53,999 nucleotides of DNA from positions 1-53,999 of the forward strand of contig NZ_SBJH01000107.1 of the NCBI RefSeq assembly GCF_004368405.1, in the 5' to 3' direction. Of this stretch, positions 49,177 through 53,999 are shown in pieces. This DNA is from Olivibacter sp. XZL3 (lineage in GTDB: Bacteria > Bacteroidota > Bacteroidia > Sphingobacteriales > Sphingobacteriaceae). The position numbers and the translations under genes were made by a program. Under the pieces are notes generated by a model that saw only the letters and a program-made list of their open reading frames with translations, did no database searches and was not told where the DNA came from. The first letter of the stretch is position 1. Each line of letters starts with the position of its first letter.

Positions 49177-49872
49177 ATGAGTATAGATAAAAACGAATTT
49201 AGAAAATACGCTATTAAGCATCACGGTATAGGAAGTCAACATGTAGATGGTTTTATCAACAGAGTTGAGCAGCAGATGCCTGTTTCGCTTACCCCTTACA
49301 TCATCGAGGAACGCCAGTTAAATGTCGCACAGATGGACGTTTTTTCGCGTTTGATGATGGATAGAATCATCTTTTTAGGAGACGCCGTAACGGATCAGGT
49401 AGCTAATATCATACAGGCGCAGTTGTTATTTTTGCAATCAGCGGATGCCCATAGAGACATACAGATCTATATTAATTCGCCCGGCGGAAGCGTTTATGCC
49501 GGTTTAGGTATTTACGATACCATGCAATATATCTCGCCGGATGTGGCTACCATTTGTACCGGTATGGCAGCTTCCATGGGAGCCGTATTATTAGTTGCCG
49601 GCGCCAAAGGCAAAAGAGCCGCATTAAAACATTCCCGGGTAATGATCCATCAGCCTTCCGGTGGAGCACAGGGAGTGGCCGCCGATATGGAGATCAATCT
49701 GCGTGAAATGCTTAAGCTTAAAAAAGAACTCTATCAAATAATTGCTGATCATTCCGGGAAGCCGTACGACTGGGTAGAAAAAGCATCCGACCGTGATTTC
49801 TGGATGACTTCCGGTGAAGCGAAGGAAAACGGCATGATTGATGAAGTGTTACTAGGAAAGAAAGATAAATAA
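49177..49872 (+). CDS. clpP: ATP-dependent Clp protease proteolytic subunit
   Basis: The 231-residue protein shows the ClpP core: [33 protein letters not shown] with catalytic Ser133, and [15 protein letters not shown] with His158. The Asp of the triad falls near residue 207 in KASDRDFWM. An N-terminal segment of about 35 residues precedes the conserved core. It forms the degradation chamber in which substrates unfolded by ClpX are cut, in the cytoplasm. It is followed by clpX after a single base, consistent with an operon. Confidence 0.95.
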   Translation: MSIDKNEFRKYAIKHHGIGSQHVDGFINRVEQQMPVSLTPYIIEERQLNVAQMDVFSRLMMDRIIFLGDAVTDQVANIIQAQLLFLQSADAHRDIQIYINSPGGSVYAGLGIYDTMQYISPDVATICTGMAASMGAVLLVAGAKGKRAALKHSRVMIHQPSGGAQGVAADMEINLREMLKLKKELYQIIADHSGKPYDWVEKASDRDFWMTSGEAKENGMIDEVLLGKKDK

Positions 49873-49873
49873 C

Positions 49874-51118
49874 ATGGCAAAGAACCCAAGAGAAGTTACT
49901 TGTTCGTTCTGTGGTTTACGTAAATCCGAAACTTTAATGCTCATTGCAGGCAATGATGCGCATATTTGCGACCGTTGCGTTGCCCAGGCCAACGAGATTT
50001 TAGCGGAAGAGCTTACCTTACGTAAAAACAAGAGCGTACAGGCAGCGTTGAAGTTGCTCAAGCCTGCTGAGATAAAGTCTCATCTTGACCAATATGTAAT
50101 CGGACAGGATGATGCGAAGAAAGTGCTGTCGGTCGCGGTTTACAACCATTACAAACGATTGAATCAAAAGGTTGAAAAGGACGAGATTGAGATTGAAAAA
50201 TCCAATATCATTATGGTTGGTGAAACGGGAACCGGTAAGACACTTCTTGCTAAAACCATTGCTAAAGTGTTGAATGTACCGTTCTGTATCTGCGACGCTA
50301 CAGTACTAACCGAAGCAGGTTACGTGGGGGAAGATGTGGAAAGTATTCTTACCCGACTTCTTCAGGCGGCCGATTACGATGTGGCATCAGCGGAGCGCGG
50401 GATCATATACATCGATGAAATCGATAAGATCGCGCGTAAAAGCGATAATCCTTCCATCACCAGGGACGTCTCCGGAGAAGGGGTACAGCAGGCCTTATTG
50501 AAGATATTAGAAGGAACGGTGGTGAATGTACCGCCTCAAGGTGGACGAAAACATCCCGATCAAAAGATGATCGCTGTCAATACGAGCAACATTTTATTCA
50601 TCTGCGGCGGTGCTTTCGACGGAATACAGAAGAAGATTGCTAATCGTATGCGCACGCAGACAGTGGGCTATAAGATGAATAGCGAGCATGCCGAGGTGGA
50701 TCTCAACAACCTTTATAAGTACATCACGCCACAGGACCTGAAAGCCTTTGGATTGATTCCGGAGCTTATAGGACGTTTGCCGGTTATAACTTATTTAAAT
50801 CCATTGGATCGAGACGCTTTATTGAATATCCTGACGAAACCCAAGAATGCCTTGGTTAAGCAATATAAGAAGCTGTTCGATTACGAGCATATTGATCTAC
50901 AGTTCGATCCGGAGGTCTTTGAGTTTATTGTCGATAAAGCCAATGAATTTAAATTGGGCGCCCGGGGGCTAAGAGCAATATGCGAAGCGATTATGCTTGA
51001 CGCGATGTTTGAGATACCGTCCCACGACAAAGATGAAGGCGGCGAGCTGTTCATTAACCTCGATTACGCCAAACAGAAGTTCGAAAAATCAGATTTAAAG
51101 AAGCTGCATGTAGCTTAA
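49874..51118 (+). CDS. clpX: ATP-dependent Clp protease ATP-binding subunit ClpX
   Basis: The 414-residue protein has an N-terminal C4 zinc-binding domain (CSFCGLRKS and HICDRC, residues 10-35), then the AAA+ core with Walker [17 protein letters not shown], Walker [14 protein letters not shown], an ERGIIYIDE context and the sensor [14 protein letters not shown]. The C-terminal region ends [14 protein letters not shown]. It unfolds substrates and feeds them to ClpP. It follows clpP with one base between them and ends at a terminator. Confidence 0.96.
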   Translation: MAKNPREVTCSFCGLRKSETLMLIAGNDAHICDRCVAQANEILAEELTLRKNKSVQAALKLLKPAEIKSHLDQYVIGQDDAKKVLSVAVYNHYKRLNQKVEKDEIEIEKSNIIMVGETGTGKTLLAKTIAKVLNVPFCICDATVLTEAGYVGEDVESILTRLLQAADYDVASAERGIIYIDEIDKIARKSDNPSITRDVSGEGVQQALLKILEGTVVNVPPQGGRKHPDQKMIAVNTSNILFICGGAFDGIQKKIANRMRTQTVGYKMNSEHAEVDLNNLYKYITPQDLKAFGLIPELIGRLPVITYLNPLDRDALLNILTKPKNALVKQYKKLFDYEHIDLQFDPEVFEFIVDKANEFKLGARGLRAICEAIMLDAMFEIPSHDKDEGGELFINLDYAKQKFEKSDLKKLHVA

Positions 51119-51120
51119 AC

Positions 51121-51151
51121 AAAATCCTCCGCACAAAACGGGGGATTTTTT
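51121..51151 (+). terminator. Terminator after clpX
   Basis: AATCCTCCG (51123-51131) pairs with CGGGGGATT (51139-51147) with one G-U pair, followed by T6. Confidence 0.75.
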
Positions 51152-51178
51152 GTATATTGTGAGGAGAGGTGTAAGGGA

Positions 51179-51315
51179 TAAGGTTAAATGGTATAGGGTG
51201 TAGGGTGTAGGGAGCCTATAGCCGGGTAAGGCTAAATGGTATAAGGTGTAGGGTGTAGGGAGCCTATAGCCGTGTAAGGGGATATGGCATAAGGTGTAGG
51301 GTGTAAGGCTTAGGG
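51179..51315. repeat. 48-bp tandem repeat, nearly three copies
   Basis: Unit starts are at 51179, 51227 and 51275. Each begins TAAGG and contains TGGTATARGGTGTAGG and GGGAGCCTATAGCC. The third copy is degenerate. Because 48 is a multiple of three, one minus-strand frame remains open and shows a 16-residue repeat, but I take this as an artefact. Confidence 0.75.
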
Positions 51316-51355
51316 CACTGGCAACGGGCAACTAACAACGAATAACAAACAAGGG
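51310..51355. repeat. Dispersed repeat arm, inverted relative to copies at 53742-53885
   Basis: The sequence TTAGGGCACTGGCAACGGGC through ATAACAAACAAGGG is the reverse complement, with a deletion, of the repeats right of the cystathionine synthase gene. The copies flank 51394-53689 in opposite orientation. Confidence 0.6.
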
Positions 51356-51393
51356 AAGGCTATGTGCTAAGGTTATACCTAAAAATATAAACT

Positions 51394-52212
51394 ATGGCAA
51401 AAACAGTAAAAGAAGTTGAATCACCGGTAAAATCCGGATTAAAAAATAAAGAAGATATTGTAAAAAACTGGTTGCCCCGATACACTGGGCGTCCTCTTAA
51501 TGAATTCGGCGAATACATCTTATTGACGAATTTTTCCAACTATTTGAAATTGTTCTCCGAGTGGCATGACAACGCGCCGATTTACGGTTTAGATAAACCC
51601 ATGCAAAGCGTGACGGCAGCGGGTATCACCATTATAAACTTTGGGATGGGAAGCCCCGTAGCAGCTACTGTTATGGATTTATTGTCGGCCATACAACCGC
51701 GGGCCGCTTTATTTTTGGGAAAAGCAGGTGGCTTGAAAAAGAAAAATAGTATAGGCGACCTGATCCTGCCGATAGCCGCCATTAGGGGAGAAGGAACCTC
51801 GAACGATTACTTACCACCCGAAGTGCCTGCATTACCTGCTTTTGCGCTTCAAAAGGCGATATCTACGACGATCCGTGATAACAGCTTGGACTATTGGACG
51901 GGAACGGTATATACCACAAACAGACGCGTATGGGAGCATGATAAGGATTTCAAAAAATACTTAAAAACTTTACGCGCGATGGCTGTAGATATGGAGACAG
52001 CAACCATCTTTACGGTAGGCTTTGCTAATAAGATACCGACCGGTGCGCTATTGTTGGTGTCGGATCAACCGATGATCCCTGAGGGGGTAAAAACGCAGGA
52101 AAGCGATTCTTCCGTAACCGCCAATTATGTGGAAATGCATTTAAAGATCGGTATCGATTCATTAAAGCAATTAATTAATAATGGGCTGACTGTCAAGCAT
52201 TTGAAGTTTTAG
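51394..52212 (+). CDS. amn: AMP nucleosidase
   Basis: The 272-residue protein has the short Bacteroidota-type AMP nucleosidase form, without the long N-terminal domain of the E. coli enzyme. Conserved parts are NWLPRYTGRPLNEFGEYILL at the N-terminus, INFGMGSPVAATVMDLLSAI, LGKAGGLKKKNSIGDLILPI, and AVDMETATIFTVGFANKIPT, which holds the Glu-containing nucleoside pocket typical of the nucleoside-phosphorylase fold. It splits AMP to adenine and ribose-5-phosphate and helps balance the adenylate pool. It stands alone between repeats. Confidence 0.88.
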   Translation: MAKTVKEVESPVKSGLKNKEDIVKNWLPRYTGRPLNEFGEYILLTNFSNYLKLFSEWHDNAPIYGLDKPMQSVTAAGITIINFGMGSPVAATVMDLLSAIQPRAALFLGKAGGLKKKNSIGDLILPIAAIRGEGTSNDYLPPEVPALPAFALQKAISTTIRDNSLDYWTGTVYTTNRRVWEHDKDFKKYLKTLRAMAVDMETATIFTVGFANKIPTGALLLVSDQPMIPEGVKTQESDSSVTANYVEMHLKIGIDSLKQLINNGLTVKHLKF

Positions 52213-52327
52213 CTTGCTGGTTGCGATCCGCTATCGGCGGTTGGTATTAGTCCGATTGCTGCAGGCCGATTTCCGTTAGCTGTTGTAAATTGCTATGTTT
52301 GTGTATAATCTATTAAACTTGTAGAGA

Positions 52328-53689
52328 ATGTGGTACAATAATATTTTGGAAACCATTGGTAATACACCGCTGGTGAGGTTGAATAAGCTGACGAAGGATA
52401 TAAAGGCAACCATACTTGCAAAGGTGGAAACGACGAATCCGGGCAATTCGATTAAGGACCGTATGGCGATCAAGATGATAGAAGATGCGGAGCGTGCCGG
52501 TTTACTTAAACCTGGGGGGACGATCATCGAAGGAACTTCGGGGAATACAGGGATGGGCTTGGCCATTGCGGCAGTAATCAAGGGCTATAAATGCGTTTTT
52601 ACAACGACGGACAAGCAATCGAAAGAAAAAATTGACGCTTTGCGCGCGTTTGGTGCCGAAGTTATTGTATGTCCAACCAACGTAGAACCAGAAGATCCGC
52701 GTTCCTATTATTCGGTGTCGAGTCGGCTCGAGCGGGAAATTCCCAACGCTTGGAAACCTAATCAATACGATAACTTATCAAATAGCCAGGCGCATTACGA
52801 GCAAACCGGCCCTGAAATATGGGAGCAAACAGAAGGCAAGATCACGCACCTATTGGTAGGAGTGGGGACGGGCGGAACCATCAGTGGTGCGGGAAAGTAC
52901 TTAAAAGAAAAGAATCCAAATATTAAGGTTTGGGGAATTGACACCTATGGCTCTGTATTTAAAAAGTACAAAGAGACTGGCGTCTTTGACAAAAACGAGA
53001 TTTATCCTTACATCACCGAAGGGATTGGAGAGGATTTTCTACCTAAAAATGTAGATTTCGGCGTAATCGATCATTTCGAAAAGGTCACCGATAAGGACGC
53101 CGCCTTGATGACACGGGAGATTGCCCGGCAGGAGGGTATTTTTGTGGGTAATTCCGCAGGCGCAGCAATTGCCGGATTAATGCAGTTAAAGGATAGCTTG
53201 CAGGATGGAGATTTGATGGTGATTATTTTTCATGATCATGGCTCCCGTTATATGGGGAAAATGTTTAATGAAGACTGGCTGCGCGAACGCGGTTTTCTTA
53301 AAGACGAAAAGCTCACAGCAGAACGCATTCTCAGAAAAAGAGGGCGGCAGGAAATCGTAACGGTGGACGGCGAGCAATCAGTCATCGAAACCTTTAATAC
53401 CATGAAAACACTTAATATATCGCAAATTCCCATAACACAACAGGGAATGGTTGTGGGTAAAGTGACGGAATCGGATATATTAAATGCCTTATTGGAAAAT
53501 CCGGTTGTTAAATCAGGCAAGGTAGAGCAGATTATGACTGCACCTTTTCCTTTTGTCGATTTAAATACGTCGATCGATCGCCTTTCCTCGCTTATTAATA
53601 AAGACAACAATGCGGTATTGGTAGAGGATGCCGATGGAAAACTGGAGATAATTACGCAATACGATATTATTAACGCCATTTCGGCGTGA
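52328..53689 (+). CDS. cbs: Cystathionine beta-synthase with CBS-domain pair
   Basis: The 453-residue protein has a PLP-dependent synthase core (residues 1-320): NPGNSIKDRMAIKMI holds the Schiff-base Lys, EGTSGNTGMGLAIAA the Asn/Ser loop, and LVGVGTGGTISGAGKYLKEK the phosphate-binding loop. The end of the core is IFVGNSAGAAIAGLM. Residues 330-453 form a pair of CBS domains (TFNTMKTLNISQIPITQQG, VESDILNALLENP-like segment, IDRLSSLINKDNNAVLVEDA). It condenses serine and homocysteine to cystathionine; the CBS pair probably senses adenylates or AdoMet. O-acetylserine-type activity cannot be excluded. Confidence 0.9.
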   Translation: MWYNNILETIGNTPLVRLNKLTKDIKATILAKVETTNPGNSIKDRMAIKMIEDAERAGLLKPGGTIIEGTSGNTGMGLAIAAVIKGYKCVFTTTDKQSKEKIDALRAFGAEVIVCPTNVEPEDPRSYYSVSSRLEREIPNAWKPNQYDNLSNSQAHYEQTGPEIWEQTEGKITHLLVGVGTGGTISGAGKYLKEKNPNIKVWGIDTYGSVFKKYKETGVFDKNEIYPYITEGIGEDFLPKNVDFGVIDHFEKVTDKDAALMTREIARQEGIFVGNSAGAAIAGLMQLKDSLQDGDLMVIIFHDHGSRYMGKMFNEDWLRERGFLKDEKLTAERILRKRGRQEIVTVDGEQSVIETFNTMKTLNISQIPITQQGMVVGKVTESDILNALLENPVVKSGKVEQIMTAPFPFVDLNTSIDRLSSLINKDNNAVLVEDADGKLEIITQYDIINAISA

Positions 53690-53741
53690 TGAAGGTATAA
53701 GGCAGGGAGGCATAAGGTTTAAGGACCGTATACGTGCTGTA

Positions 53742-53885
53742 GGCCTTTGTTTGTTATTCGTTGCCTGTTGTCAGTTGCCCGTTGTCGGTGCCCCTAAGCC
53801 CCTATATCTTATACCCTCCAGCTCTAGGCCCTTGTTTGTTATTCGTTGCCCGTTGTCAGTTGCCCGTTGTCAGTGCCCCTAAGCC
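53742..53885. repeat. Two direct copies of a dispersed intergenic repeat
   Basis: Copies of about 60 bases start near 53742 and 53826. Each contains TTGTTTGTTATTCGTTGCC, GTTGTCAGTTGCCCGTTGTC and GTGCCCCTAAGCC. They match the inverted arm at 51310-51355. Confidence 0.65.
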
Positions 53886-53925
53886 TTACATCTTATGTAG
53901 GCATTAGGCTATAAGCGTTATGTCA

Positions 53926-53999
53926 TGTCCTAAAAAAAGTAGACACTTTTATTGTTGTTGATTAAGATGTTGGAATGTGGGAAACTCCAGAGGAGTTTT
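53926..53999 (-). mobile_element. End of an IS3-family insertion sequence, cut by the window edge
   Basis: The terminal sequence TGTCCTAAAAAAAGTAGACA (53926-53945) resembles an IS3-family end. Just inside it the minus strand encodes the last residues of a transposase, so the element extends to the right beyond the window. Confidence 0.65.
53949..53999 (-). CDS. C-terminal 16 residues of an IS3-family transposase (partial)
   Basis: The minus-strand frame reads KTPLEFPTFQHLNQQQ and ends with TAA at 53949-53951. KTPxEF is the usual end of the IS3-family OrfB integrase-like transposase (Y-K-T-P-x-E-F). The rest lies outside the window. Confidence 0.65.
   Translation of the reverse strand, partial: KTPLEFPTFQHLNQQQ

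Noticed and set aside
51179-51315. Possible CRISPR array
   Set aside because: Units are directly adjacent with no unique spacers, and no cas genes are present.
51095-51331. Open minus-strand frame with a 16-residue repeat
   Set aside because: It arises from the 48-bp tandem repeat (a multiple of three) and the end of clpX; no start signal or family.

Overview
The window looks like a chromosome segment of a Bacteroidota bacterium, most probably Sphingobacteriaceae (Sphingobacterium/Pedobacter/Olivibacter-like). The case rests on Bacteroidota-type promoters (TTTG and TAnnTTTG boxes ahead of the tRNA and the broken marR gene), an RteC-like fragment from a CTnDOT-type conjugative transposon, a SIR2-family protein, a Bacteroidota-type AMP nucleosidase, and the trigger factor-clpP-clpX order. 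Weak Shine-Dalgarno use means several starts were chosen from homology or signal peptides.

Layout. 0-4.5 kb: the end of an outer-membrane protein, a small conserved protein, a lone SIR2-family protein and an outer-membrane phospholipase A. 4.5-15.3 kb: envelope-stress and carbohydrate genes, namely a MarR regulator broken by a 10-bp tandem duplication, an HdeD-like membrane protein, a DUF1269 coiled-coil protein, an SDR, a GH13 glucan enzyme with a glycogen phosphorylase, an isolated ATP-synthase gamma gene, and a decayed second hdeD plus a frameshifted SDR. 15.5-23 kb: an HD phosphohydrolase, a diverged cold-shock protein, MogA, a decayed FAD monooxygenase, and an HxlR regulator divergent from two SDRs (one frameshifted) and an NTF2-like protein.

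23-37.2 kb is a graveyard of accessory and mobile DNA. It holds an ABC permease with a nonsense codon fused to a truncated dnaE, two differently deleted copies of a dinB-dnaE-exonuclease (SOS mutasome) operon, a truncated beta-lactamase-family gene, an RteC fragment, a YafQ-type toxin-antitoxin pair with a nonsense toxin, a helicase scrap, a broken MNT-HEPN gene next to an intact YhcG/DUF1016 nuclease, a truncated HigB-like toxin with an intact antitoxin, an unexplained rod-shaped RNA candidate (35848-35958), and the tail of an Rpn nuclease. 37.5-46.7 kb: another SDR, an unknown membrane protein, a truncated SDR, an AraC regulator, an MscS-type channel, and a secreted catalase with an ankyrin protein.

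46.7-53.7 kb looks like conserved core: lone CheB methylesterase, tRNA-Leu(UAG), trigger factor, ClpP, ClpX, AMP nucleosidase and cystathionine beta-synthase. Intrinsic terminators lie between these units, and related intergenic repeats flank the last two genes in opposite orientation. The right edge cuts into an IS3-family element. The main theme is repeated decay: at least thirteen genes are interrupted by single-base indels, nonsense codons, small duplications or deletions, and many come from duplicated families (SDR, hdeD, mutasome, toxin-antitoxin). No complete new multi-gene system is evident. The best candidates for something undescribed are the structured RNA at 35.9 kb, the SIR2 protein with an altered catalytic position, and the DnaQ-like/GIY-YIG nuclease that survives from the mutasome operon.
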